Of a stretch of DNA of 64,000 nucleotides, positions 36,001-48,380 are shown piece after piece. The notes beneath the pieces are model-generated. The model saw only the letters and a program-made list of their open reading frames with translations, was not told the origin of the DNA and searched no databases. The DNA is from Puffinus mauretanicus (lineage: Eukaryota > Chordata > Aves > Procellariiformes > Procellariidae): contig JAJKFH010001865.1 of the NCBI GenBank assembly GCA_023333565.1, positions 5,704,001 through 5,768,000 on the forward strand. Reading direction: 5' to 3'. How positions within the stretch are numbered: the stretch's first letter is position 1; each line of letters opens with the position of its first letter. A program made the position numbers and the translations under genes.

Positions 36001-39000
36001 CTAATTTAAATATTGGCAAGGAGTGCTATGCATAATGATGTAGGAACCATTTTCTGGTGATAGGAGGTGATGGATTTGCATTGATTGATCATAGGAAAAT
36101 ATCTTTAGTTAACTTGTAAGTTGTGCTTAATCTGTGGCTGAGCTAAAACCTTTCCCAGAGGCAGGTACCTTTGAAAAATGACACTCTACAGGGAGAAGCT
36201 GACCTAAGATTCAGGTTTAGGAAGCATGGCGGAGGGGGAGTTAAGGATATGCGATAGGAGATCCAGGGAGTAAGAAAATCCACCTGGGGCAACTGCTGAG
36301 ATGTACACTTGCCACTGTGACCCCTGCCAAAGTACTGTTGAACTCTGCTACTGCTGGTAATGATAACTGGGCACATTCATTGGCAACAATTTCCCTCTTT
36401 GCCCTGCATTGGAATATACTTCATGGCATTAAGGATGTGTGCCTAGCTAAAGTCAAAGACTGATTTCGAGTGTGTAACCCTATAATGAGAATGGATATGA
36501 CAAATCCTTTTGAATAAAACCTTTGAAATTCTAAAATCCAGATGACCGTTATTCTGAGTTGAGTACCACTAAAAATAATGCTGCACCATCGCTTATGAAA
36601 AACCTCATTGATGAGGGGCTACTAATTATGCTGTCTTCAGAGATTTCAGTTAGCAACTATGGTATTTGTAAGAATACCATCTGGAATGTAAAGATTGTTT
36701 TTCATTTATAAAAGTAGTCATAACTTGTGAAAATACAAATTTGAAATGTAGTCAACACCAGAGATCCAAATAAGGAACAAAAGTTGTATTCAGATAATGT
36801 AAAATGATATGAGATTCATTTCTCTATTAATTCTGTTAGCTGATTCCACACTTCTATATTTCTTTGAAAAGTAGTTCTTATAAAAAAATAATTCATATGA
36901 AAAGAAATTAAAAAAACCCACATTTGTCTGAAATGTAGGTTTCTTTGGAACTGAAATGAAGTGTAGTAGTACTTGGGAGGTATTCTCAGTTTATTTTGCT
37001 TTTTTATATGGTTGGATCATAATGATCATTACGGTTATCATTAAGTGTATTAAAAAGACACTGTAAAGCCTAAAGATTAGATTTCATCTATAACAGCTTT
37101 TGTGCTGTACTGAAGCTGGAAACATTTTTCCTTAAGGCTTTGAACATGTCAGTGGAAACAATTTATTCTTTAAATTAAAAGGAGCTGAGAAGGTGAGAAT
37201 TAAGGCGACCAGGAAAGGAAATGAAGATCCTTCATTTCACAGAACTGAAGCCAAAGAATAGATATTAATGAGCAGGTTTGTGGGGGTCAATTAGTTCGAT
37301 TCAATCAACTTAAAATGATTAATGGGATAGTTTTAAAAACTGTTGAAGAAACTTTGAAAAACACCATCAGAATGGGACAGACCATAGAATACCAGCATAG
37401 CATGAATGTGTAGTACCTGTTTCCCAAAGGGAATCTTCAGCCTTGCTCATCAGTAAATATAATTTAAATACCTTCTCAAATATTGCTAAAGTAATAGGGC
37501 AGTCATTTTTAAGAACATAAAAATGTATGCTAATGTATTAATAATGGGGTTTAAACAAGAGGAAATTGTTCCAACTTACTGTGCCTGGCATTAAAATACT
37601 GACATTTACCTGCAATTAATGTTACTGCAGTATTTATGGCCTGCCTCATGTTCAGCAGCAGGAATGCAGCCGCAATGTTAGTTTCTTGTATATGGGTGAA
37701 GATCAATATTTGAATGCTGTACTTTGTGATCTAATTTAATTTTTAAAAGGTAGAAAATGGAAAAGATTTCCATGGCTTATCCTGACCTTAGTAAGACATT
37801 AAAATAGTTCTAACAATATTTGCCGAGAGACACTGTAGAAATGTAGATTAGATGTGCGTGATACAAATTAGAAATACAAATTTCTAAAGTAGATAGAAAA
37901 TATTGCTATTGGTTTATTGCCAAGTCTGAAGGATTGAGATTAGTTGTGGAATAATCTGCTAAAACTCTAAAGCTCCGATTTCCGCCTATTCTCCTTTTCC
38001 TCAGGTATTTTTCTTTCAATATTTTCTTCTCCAAAAGTACTCTCATTTCCTTTCTGGCAGGATGGGGAAGAAGTCTGTTCAAGAGCTGCCTCTTGGAGTA
38101 TTCAGCCACTGAGAACTCAATCTGAGCAAGTCTTATTTGGCCAGTGCTGAAATATTGACATCATTGAAATCAAGGACAAAACCACAGTTTCTTTCAGTGG
38201 TAGCTGTTAGCACAAAGTCCTTCATACTGAAATATCTGGCCTGTGTTACTCTTTTCATAACAGTTGTGGCAAACTAAAACTGCTCTGATTATGGTTATAA
38301 TTCAAATGGCGTAAGCATTTGTACTTCCGTAGGATGTTCCTTAAGTTTATTCTGATAGCAGTGATTTTTTGGAAGTTTGGTGAATGGCTACTCTTGATTA
38401 ACACAAGGACAACAGTTCTTTTCCACCAGCCTTGAAATTTTTCAGACACCTTGGGTGCATTAAGAAACTTTAAAGGACATTCTAGTTTGAAAAATGCAAA
38501 CTTGTAATAGCTGTCATATTTGAATTAAATAGAATATGGACACTGAGGAGCCTATGCTGTATGATAATTCCTACCAAATTTTAATGCACATCTCAATATA
38601 TAGTCAATTCTGTACAAGTGATATCTGGAAACCTAAACAGTAAGAACAATGTTGATCAATTGTTGTTTGTTGACGCTTTATAAATGTGTTGCAAAGCTAC
38701 AAAAATTAAGGGGGAGGGAATTGGAAGTCACATCTGTTTTTCAAGTTCTTGAGCCATTTTCTCATGTGTATTACCTTTCTCCTCATGTCTGTATTGGAAG
38801 GAATAATCTCATTTCTTAATATGCATCCTGAATTGCAGAATACTTCCTATATTTCTAAAGTATAGCCCTGTTATTTAGTCTTCTAAAAGTGGACTTACTC
38901 TTTGTCTATGAAAAGAACTGTATTGTGTATTGTATATTATGAATGTAAGTTATGCCAGTACATCTTCAGATGTGAATACATTTATTCCAGAAAACAGTAC

Positions 39001-42000
39001 TCATGTTTTCCCACTTTGAGCCACTGTCACCTACTGCTGCACTGAGAGGGAAGATATGCACGGCATGCCCACAGCCTGGCTCTCCAGGTGTGCACCCTGA
39101 CCACAGCCTAGTGGCCTGCCAGGCAGGAGGACTAAACACACCAGCTAGGTTTATTTTTTTATAGTGGAAAAGCCAATAGATCTTTGTTACCATATTTTCT
39201 AGATTTTTCCAAACAAAGCATACAAAACAAGTGAGGAAAAATAGTAAAATTTTCTGTATTTTCAGCAAAAATCCTTTCAGAATTCAACTGCACCACTAGA
39301 GTTGCAGGTACTGATCCTGCTCTTACCTCCTTCCCTGTCTGCAGCCAGAGACACCATCTAATGCTTTTCCCACATTTTACAAGTATTGGTTAGTACATTG
39401 AGTGTTAGCAATTTAATTGCACTGTGTTTTATTTGTGATACAATTCTAACAGAAGACTGCAATTTATTTTTTTACTCAAATTAAAATTAATGGGGCAAAA
39501 CAGCTATTAAAAGACATTATCCAGGTCCAGTGGCTTAAAAAATTAGTTTTTCTCCAACATATTACAAGGTGATTGTGAAATATACGTATGCAGGTTCCCG
39601 TATTAGTAATGGACATATGCATATGCTTACTTTTAATTTGCTTTTCTATTTCAGCATATTCTTTACCAAAGGAGAAAATTCAAAACGTGCATTATTAACA
39701 ACTTGCCAATCAGTGTTCTTAGTGTTTTTTAGTTAAGCTAAGCAGGATACATTCATGCCAAAAGACCGTAGAAGTCTTATCTGGATGCAATTTTAGATGA
39801 TTATGGTGAAGTGTTTTCTTCGGTTTCCATCTCACTACTGCTTATTCAAGCATTTCCAAACATTAGGTTTTCTGGCACCTGTATTACAGCCATCATATTA
39901 AAAATGAATTAGCTTAACTTCTCTCTATATTTTTTCCTTAAAATTAGGCATTTTAAAACAAATTTTAAGAATGCTGTAGAAGGGAACTGAGAACAATTTG
40001 TTAATTTGGAGCATAAACTTCACAAGTATTCCCTATCCATTTTTTAAAAATCCGGTGCTGCTGTTCTAACTTTCATTCAGAACCTTTCTAATTTCAATGA
40101 TTTCTGAAAATATTCAACCCCTCATGATATTAAAATATAGATCTGGAATCTTGGTGGTCAATGGCAACTCCCATTGTATAGAAGAGTGAGTGTATTCAGC
40201 AAATGAAGCTATTTGACCAACACCTGAACAGGAATGAATATTTTTTGATAAATGAGCCAGGGTTTTTTGAACGTGCCATCTCAATTTATAGACCATGCGA
40301 TTTAAAATTAGAAAAAGTGGGAGGACAGATCAAGGAATCAGATGGAATATATAAGTAAAGTTATTAGGATAATCATTGGCATCTACCTGTTAGTAAAACA
40401 TAATTAAGTATTTTTACCATTATTTTACAATGAAAAAATGCTAGTCTTTTAAATAAAATAATTTCTTTCCTTCATTACATTTTTTTCTCTTTGCTTCTTA
40501 ACAAGGATTTCCATTGTTAGAAAGCACTTGGCAACAGTTGGTAGTGCAGAGATTAAATTTTCATCATAATTCCTGCTACTTTGCGTTCAAAAGTTGGTTA
40601 GATATTGTAAGTGTAATAAACATTGTTGGAGGTTAGTCTATTCTGAACTGTTGTAAAAGGTCCCAGAAAGCTTCATTTGTTTTGTAACCTTAAAACTGCA
40701 AGATACTTCACTACATTAAGATTTTGCTTATGATAAATAATTTGCTCTGTGCAACATCAGCAGCATTGTTGATCAGCAGATTTGATCTTATCTTATAATT
40801 CTGATACACCTGGATTCTTTTTCATAAAATGCTGCTCACCTTTCATGAAAGCAGCTCAAGGAAATAAAAACAATAAAAATGGTATAAATAAAGATTCTAA
40901 TGCTTTTTCATGGTTTCATAATTATTGAACAGATATGAGATCACTTCTCAAACTCATATTGCAATCAGCTTGTCTACAGGAAGGCCAACTAATTTCTAAA
41001 TGGGATGCTGTTCAAGGGTTTACACTAGTAAAGGGCAACATAAACTCTTTGAACATTCCGTGTATTGTGATTGCTTGCTTTATTTTGTATTGCTTCAGAA
41101 TAAAAGCTGCCAGAAATATTTTGATGCATTTTATGCAAAATGAAGCTTGTAATCAGCTGAAATAACATCAGACTAGGTAATAGCAAAATGAAACGCCCCA
41201 CTCTTGCATTTTCCTAAAATTTAGGAGAAAATAGGTACAAAAGAATAAAATATCTGAAAAACTGGTGTGAACTCTACCATTTCAAAGGAGCATCCCTCTA
41301 GTAATTTAATGTATCATGTTATATACTGTCAGCTGTAAAAAGCCAAAGACACATAAGAAAATCTCGGGGAAAAAAAACCCCAAACCATGCATCTTGTCAG
41401 CAGCACTATTTTTAGTTCCTGGAACTGCATGTAAAGGGTGAACTACTTCTGTTGCTTTTGTTGCGTTTCTAAGTGAATGCAAGTCTCTCAAATGATACTC
41501 AAATGACATTTAAGATTTGATCCAGATTTCTAATCAGCAACATCTGAAATTTGGTGTATGAAGTAAATAGACAGCTCTTATTGACTTCAGTGATCTTTGG
41601 AGTGGATCCTCAGGCTGTACATTATGTGTTTTTTTTTTTTCTCTTTTTTTCCTTATTGTAGGTAGCTACTGGGAACACTTAAAGGGAGATTGTAAATATC
41701 TTTTTGGTTATTTTAATAGTTCTATTACTACTTAACTGTAAGAGTTAACTGTGGAGTCTCTGATAATGAGAGAAACTAGTTTAGCTAGATGTAATGAAGT
41801 GCAGATGTCAACTTCACTAGCTGGACAGCTGCATTCTTTCTCTTTATAGTATATGTTTGTATACTTATGGATGTACCTGTACACAGCATTATTAACTGAA
41901 GAAGATTTAACAATACATGTAAAAACTTCTCTTTGTATGCAGTCCTTTATTATCTGAATGGAGACCTTTTAGACAGTTTACTGTAATCTGTTATGCTAAA

Positions 42001-42396
42001 AGTGTAGTAATTTTGAAACACCGTCTGATAGTGAAACTGCCAAACCAGTTATATGAACCAGAGGTTATTTTCTGGGTTATGGTGTAGTTCCTCTTTTGGT
42101 GAAAGTTTAGCTTCTAGGAGAATGTGCATACTTTGATGCTACGGTGTGAAATAGAGCTAAATATGGGAAAACTTCCAGTCACATGAGCGCTATGGTTGGA
42201 TAACTTCTTAAAGGCAGAAAGCTAGCTGTTTGAATTAATCCCTACAGGCGTTTTCCCAAAACTTTTTGTTTTAATGGATTTTGGAAGAAATGAATCTATT
42301 GTTTACAACAATATTAAGTGGTGTGCTACACTAACAGTCTCCTGTGTTGCTGATGTTCTCTTTCTCAGAAGATAACCTTTGTTAGTTCATCCTAGT

Positions 42397-42427
42397 ATTC
42401 ATTAATACATTCATTAATTCATTAATA
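42397..42427 (+). repeat. Short ATTCATTAAT tandem repeat
   Basis: About three imperfect copies of ATTCATTAA in a row. A simple low-complexity repeat. Confidence 0.75.
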
Positions 42428-44710
42428 TCTGTTTATTTTCTTAGTTCCATTTAGTGTTTGAACTGTGATGAAACTTTATGAATGTTTCACAGTGAAATAA
42501 ATCTTTCCTGAGTGTCTTGGTCTACTTCTATTCTGGCAGCAAGTGTGTGAGGTTTTGATTGTTCAGCTCAGAAAACTGGCTAGGGAGTGCTTCTACCTCC
42601 TTCTGCTTTGCACTGCTGGCTTACCCTCCCTTGAAAAGCAGTGAAGTGGATGATGATGTATCATCCTAAAACATGTCCCGAGACTGAATTAAGATGTTTC
42701 CAAGGTAACACAGAAGCTGAAAATCACTTCTGCATCCTGCCTTTTATGCATAGACTTTGTTTCCTGTTCTTTCTGATATTACTTCACCGTAACAGACCAC
42801 TTGCAACCTCTTCCATTCTGAGACTACCCTATAGTTTCTTCAAATTAGGAGGGTCTCCTCTTCAGAGTTACGTTAGACCATCCTGTTCTTGGGTGGCTAT
42901 CTTTATATATGACGAAGATATCTTTTTCCATACTCTTGTGAGAAATTCTGGTACATCATTGCAAATTATTTTTGACAGGGAGGATTTTATCTGTTACTGC
43001 TGGATTAAATTGCAGTTTCCCTTTATTTTAATATATGGTGGAACCAGTTGTCTTCTGCCAAGTAAGGAATTAGTGCCCCATGTAAAACTTTCCTCTAGTT
43101 ATTAATGTACTTGTATTAACTCAGTACTGTGTGAAAATATTTCTCTGTATAACTTTGAAACAATGAGCCCCTCCATATGTTCTTTTGGGAAACTCTGTTT
43201 TGCTTACTCTCTTTCTCAGTGCTTGAACTACTACCACATCGATGGTGATCTTCACTGAACTCATTACTCCGTGTGTCTTGTCAGTGCATACAGTTTGTTT
43301 CCATCTTTTCTAGGATACGTTCAGGCTTATGAAAAGTCCTAATTCTGTGTTCTGAACTTCATGGGAAAATCAAAGCATGAACAGTGATAATTCTTCAATT
43401 CTTTCTCATTTTAGACTCAGGTAAAGACCATCTGCAGTGGATGAGTAGCTGCCTTTCAAATGGAAAGTTTAGGTGATATGGGCATTGTAAGCCTTAAGAT
43501 TGGAAATGTTTTGTCCTGGTGCTTCTAGTGAGTTACTGTCATCTGCAGTCATTCCTATAAGTGGTGCAATTGGAGCTATTAATGGTGAAAGTTGTTCCAA
43601 GTTACGATTAAAGCTGGAAGCTTGTGACCCTGCATAGTCTTTTTTTTATAATTGTATTTCTGAGTCCTTGGTTTTAATCACCTGTCATTCAACATCTGAA
43701 TGTGTATTTAAAGGTTGTACTGCATTCAGTTACTCAAAAGCAAGTTCTTTACTTTTTTTATTCCCTTAAGGAAGCATGCATATAAAATATTACTGAATTT
43801 ATGAGAGACAATAATTCTCTTATGTCTGTGTTTGTGGCAGACAAATCTGCACATTTCTCCATCATATGTTATTTGTTAGTACAGGATTGGTCTATGGGGA
43901 TCTCTGCAATGCATTTGACATTTTGAAAGAAGCCCTCAATGTCAACATTTCATTTTTCTCCAGGCTTCTGGGATTGGAGGTCTCCAGACACTTGTTAGGT
44001 GCATTATCATGTTCTCCATGTTGAAATCCATTTCCATTGACATGTGGCTAGACTGGTGGTTTGGAACTCTGTTAGTGTTTACTTTGTGATTTTTCTGACT
44101 TAGGTGCAGAAGAACATGCGAGTCCACGTCAAATTTTAAGCACTGAAATAATGTAAGGATGTACTTATCTGACTTTATCAGATTATGTCTGGAAAGTTTT
44201 GCACATGACGTTAATGAAGGATCATCTTTTCAGATTGGTTTGAACTAACCTCATATTTGGGCCTTGTTAGGCCCTGCAATCCATTGGCCAGTGGTGGGAG
44301 AAAGAGAAGACAAAGCTGGGAAAAAACCAAACCAAACCCATGTCTCTTCCTACCTGTAGCATCTATCATAAGTTCCTTTTTTTGCCTCTATTGGGCTCCT
44401 AAGTCATTGCATGAGTTCTTTGAAGCTGCCAGAAAAAAAGCTTGTATCTTTAGGGTTTTGCAATTGGAAACTCAGGAGGCACACCTGTGTCCTTGCTTTT
44501 CTTCATTTCAACATTAGCATTATCTTTTGTAACAAATGACGACTCCCTAGTATGTTTGTTTATGTATATACATAAAAAATCCTGCGCAATTTTAGCATTG
44601 TGTTCCATATGCTTCTAAGAGATAGGATGGTACATTTTTGACACATAGTCTTTATTTGGTTGAAGGTGTCTATAATTCAGATCTGATGTGGACCACCAAG
44701 GTTTGATGGT

Positions 44711-44834
44711 GTGTGGGCTTTTTTGGGGGGTGGGGAGGGTGGGGCTTGGGTTTTGTTCATTTTTTTGTTTTGGGTTTGTTTGTATTTTGTGTTTTGTGGG
44801 GTTTTTTTTGTGTTTGGTTTTGGGTTTTTTTTTA
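44711..44834 (+). repeat. G-rich then GT-rich low-complexity patch
   Basis: The stretch begins with five clustered G runs at 44725-44750 (lengths 6, 4, 3, 4 and 3 with loops of 1-3 bases), a canonical G-quadruplex pattern on the plus strand. It continues with T-rich units such as TTTTGGGTTTG and TTTTGTGG. The opposite-strand and same-strand frames across it are low-complexity. Confidence 0.85.
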
Positions 44835-46817
44835 ACTGGATATGTTGCTGTAGTATGTTTTCCATTGGTAACATGCTGCTCAAGGGATATCTCTGTAATA
44901 TGGAGTTTGTTTACAGGGGTGTACTGAATTGCACCTATCTAGATTCTAGTATTAGTCGTCTTTCTAACATGGAAAAAAAAAAATCTGTTAGAGCTATTAA
45001 GAGAGTCAAGAAGTACTTCAGCCACAGTATCTGGCTCTTGGAGTCTGTCTACAGCTTGCCACTAAGACTGTTTTACTATACTCAGAAATAGGTTTCTTCA
45101 TTTTATGTTCTCCATTTCACGTTCTTCAATTCTGAAAGAGACATTATCAACCAGTTGCTTGTTGGGGGTTACCAGTGGGTACTAATAGTCCTTTGTGGGT
45201 TTGGTTTATAAGGAAGAAATCACAAAGATGGATTTTGTAATATAGTTTTGTAAAAACCCTTCATTCGCTTAAGTGAGGAGCAAGGTTTTTCAACACAATA
45301 TAATTTAAAAATAGGTGGAGATTCTGGAAGCCATCTATGTATTCAGTGGACCTCACAAGTTACCCTGTTGCATAGAACTGCCCCTGTATTTCACTGGGCT
45401 ACTCTGCCTTGCAGTCTTTAGCTAAGGGCCAGGATTTGACCAAATTTTTGAGTTACTTTTGAGTATAGTAATAAATTTTGAGGTAATCTTTAATGGGAAC
45501 TAAACCACTGGGAAATAAGCTCTTGGGAGCAGGTAATTGTTGACCTTTCATTGCCTCATATGTGATTCAAGAAGTCTGTATTAGTTGTTGTTGTCCATTA
45601 CTTTGGAATCTTTCTTTGTTTACTTCATGGTAAGATGAACATTGCCTCCACTAAAGAAGCCAGGCAAACTCAAAACTTGGGTTTATTTAATAGCATGTAA
45701 AATATTTGTCAAGGGATTATATGTATTTCAAGTCAATCTAAATAATTTTTGACAACTCTAAAATAGTATTCACTACAAAGAGAGAAAATGGTACTATATA
45801 AAATCATAACATCACAGTAGAGTATAAGGAGAGATTATAGTTGTATGGTAAGTCATTTTATTTCTTTGTAAATGAAATTCACTGTACAGTACCGCTTTCT
45901 GAACTGTGTTTTCCACTCAAGTTATTTTGTAAAGATTAAATTAAATTCATTGCAGGGTACATGCTTTCAGAGATTGTAACAGTTCCTATTTGTTTGAAAT
46001 ATACCATGACTTTCTTAACAGTGAAAGAAAAAGTTCAAAAGACAGTTTTACACCTCATTGCTTCTTTTCATAACAGTACCCATACTTCAACTGCAGGATT
46101 TTATTGAATACAAATTGAAGTGAACCTATGTCAGAATAGAAATATCAAAATCATATAGAGGCGCTGTGCTTTGCTCTTTGCAAGTGGGGGTAAATGTTGT
46201 ACAACTATGATTACTTAGAACTCAGGCAGAAGGTTTGTGAAATTTGAGTAATATCTATATTTAAAGTATTATGAATGTATAGTGCTTTCTCTACATAAAT
46301 CTTTTCCAGTGTATGAGTTTTACTTCCTTCTGAAGTAGCAGGCTCAAATGTGACAGTCTGTATGACCTTTCACGGGAAAATGGGAAGCTTTGGGAAGGTG
46401 AAAATGTCCATTCCTAAAGATGACCAATTGAACACATTTACTTTGTGTCATCACTAAGAGATGTAGAAATAAATATAAATATGGTTGTAGTACATGTGGG
46501 AATACTTATGTGGCAGGTTTCTGTTTCCTTCCCTTATGCAACATACTTCAGAGCATAATAGGATCTTTTAAACTAAAATTCCATTTAGGGTTTTCATTCA
46601 GGAGCTACCTCACCTTTCTAAACAGCTTAGAATGCCAATATTGTACTAACTGGTTGGTTAAGGCACAGGCCTTGAGATGTCTGCAGAATTTTTTCTAGCA
46701 TTTTGAAGCCATCTGTTCCTGTGTAGAATACAAGGAATTTCAGAGTGAATCATCAGTCATTCCTATCTGGAAGTACAGAGCAGAAATCAGAAAAGTATTT
46801 GATAAGATACTCAAATT

Positions 46818-48380
46818 GAATCATAGAATCATAGAACGGTTTGGGTTGGAAGGGACCTTAAAGATCATCTAGTTCCAAGTCCCCCTGCCACAGGCAGGGA
46901 CACCTTCCACTAGACCAGGTTGCTCAAAGCCCCATCCAGTCTGGCCTTGAACACTTCCAGGGATGGGGCATCCACAGCTTCTCTGGGCAACCTGTGTTCC
47001 AGTGCCTCACCACCCTCATAGTGAAGAATTTCTTTCTTCTAGCTAATCTAAATCTACCCTCTTTCAGTTTAAAGCCATTTCCCCTTTTCCTATCACTACA
47101 TCCCTTGTAAAAAGTCCCTTTCCAGCTTTCTTGCAGGCCCCCTTCAGGTACTGGAACGCTGCTGTAAGATCTCCCTGGAGCCTTCTTTTCTCCAGGCTGA
47201 ACAACCCCAACTCTCTTAGCCTGTCTTCATAGGAGAGGTGCTCCAGCCCTCTCATCATCTTCGTGGCCCTCCTCTGGACTCGCTCCAACATGTCCATGTC
47301 CTTATGTTGGGGGCCCCAAAGCTGAACGCAGTACTCCAGGTGGGGTCTCGTGAGAGTGGAGTAGAGGGGCAGAATCACCTCCCTCGACCTGCTGGCCATG
47401 CTTCTATTGATGCAGCTCAGGATACGTTTGGCTTTCTGGGCTGCAAGCCCACATTGCCGGGTCATGTTGAGCTTCTCATCAACCAACCCAAGTCCTTCTC
47501 CTCAGGGCTGTTCTCAATCCATTCTCCGCCCAGCCTGCATTTGTGCTTGGGATTGCCCTGACCCACGTGCAGGACCTTGCACTTGGCCTTGTTGAACTTC
47601 CTGAGGTTCGCAAGGGCCCACCTCTCAAGCCTGTCAAGGTCCCTCTGGATGGCATCCTTTCCCTCCAGTGTGTTGACCGCACCACACATTTTGGTATTGT
47701 TGGCAAACTTGCTGAGGGTGCGCTGAATCCCACTGTCCATGTCGCCAACAAAGATGTTAAACAGTGCCAGTCCCAATACCAATCCCCGAGGAATGCCACT
47801 TGTCAGTGGTCTTCACTTGGACATCGAGCCATTGACCGCGACTCTTTGAGTGCGACCATCCAGCCAATTCCTTATCCACCGAGTGGTTCATCCATCAAAC
47901 CCATGTCTCTCCAATTTAGAGACAAGGATGTAATGCGGAACAGTGTCAAACGCTTTGCACAAATCCAGGTTGATGATGTCAGTTGCTCTTCCCTTATCCA
48001 CCAATGCTGTAACGCTGTTGTAGAAGGCCACCAAATTTGTCAGGCATGATTTGCCCTTAGTGAAGCCATGTTGGCTGTCACCAATCACCTTATTTTCGAT
48101 GTGCCTTAGCATAGTTTCCAGGAGGATCTGCTCCATGATTTCGCTGGGCACAGAGGTGAGACTGACTGGCCTGGTTCCCTGGTCTTCCTTTTTTCCCTTT
48201 TTAAAAATGAGGGTTATGTTTCCTCTTTTCCAGTCAGTGGACTGCCATGGACTGCCATGACTTCTCAAATATGATGGATAGTGGCTTAGCAACTTCATCT
48301 GCTAGTTCCCTCAGGACCCGCGGATGCACTTCATCAGGTCCCATGGACTTGTGCACCTTAAAGTCCATGATGAGTTCAGA
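46818..48380 (-). mobile_element. CR1 LINE, long 5'-truncated copy
   Basis: Minus orientation. The left end is the inverted CR1 tail GAATCATAGAATCATAGAA followed by GGTTTGGGTTGGAAGGGACC. The right end fades near 48380, just upstream of the [18 protein letters not shown] region of the reverse transcriptase. At about 1.56 kb it is the longest CR1 here and spans RT fingers, palm, thumb and the C-terminal region. It is GC-richer than its surroundings. A 10-bp tandem duplication (GGACTGCCAT, 48239-48258) sits inside. No target-site duplication was found. Confidence 0.95.
46910..48360 (-). pseudogene. CR1 ORF2 reverse transcriptase, inactivated
   Basis: The minus strand encodes most of CR1 RT in recognisable order: [78 protein letters not shown], then the palm motif and the C-terminal blocks [13 protein letters not shown] and [14 protein letters not shown]. 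Damage is visible. Stops at 47888-47890 and 47813-47815 sit where the family has Trp. The palm FADD reads FANN (47696-47707), so both metal-binding Asp are lost. There are frameshifts near 47487 and near 47095-47105. The normal stop TAG is at 46910-46912. This is a dead LINE gene, not a host gene. Confidence 0.92.

Larger units (their letters stand above)
33001..46817. other. Unassigned AT-rich non-coding stretch
   Basis: No gene or transposon is recognised in 13.8 kb. It holds T-runs near 34168 and 41630, a CTG-rich patch at 34455-34505, a locally GC-rich patch near 39015-39140, an ATTCATTAAT repeat at 42397-42427, and a G/T-rich patch at 44711-44834. The longest frame is at 42641-43105 (first ATG at 42650). 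It is rich in aromatic and hydrophobic residues and carries no family motif, so I regard it as chance. Confidence 0.5.

Noticed and set aside
42641..43105. Longest frame outside repeats (about 150 codons, plus strand)
   Set aside because: Rich in Phe, Leu, Ile and Cys as expected of AT-rich chance translation, with no recognised motif, no clear start context and no splice or poly-A evidence.
47238..48049. Plus-strand frames over the long CR1
   Set aside because: They are antisense shadows of the minus-strand reverse transcriptase.
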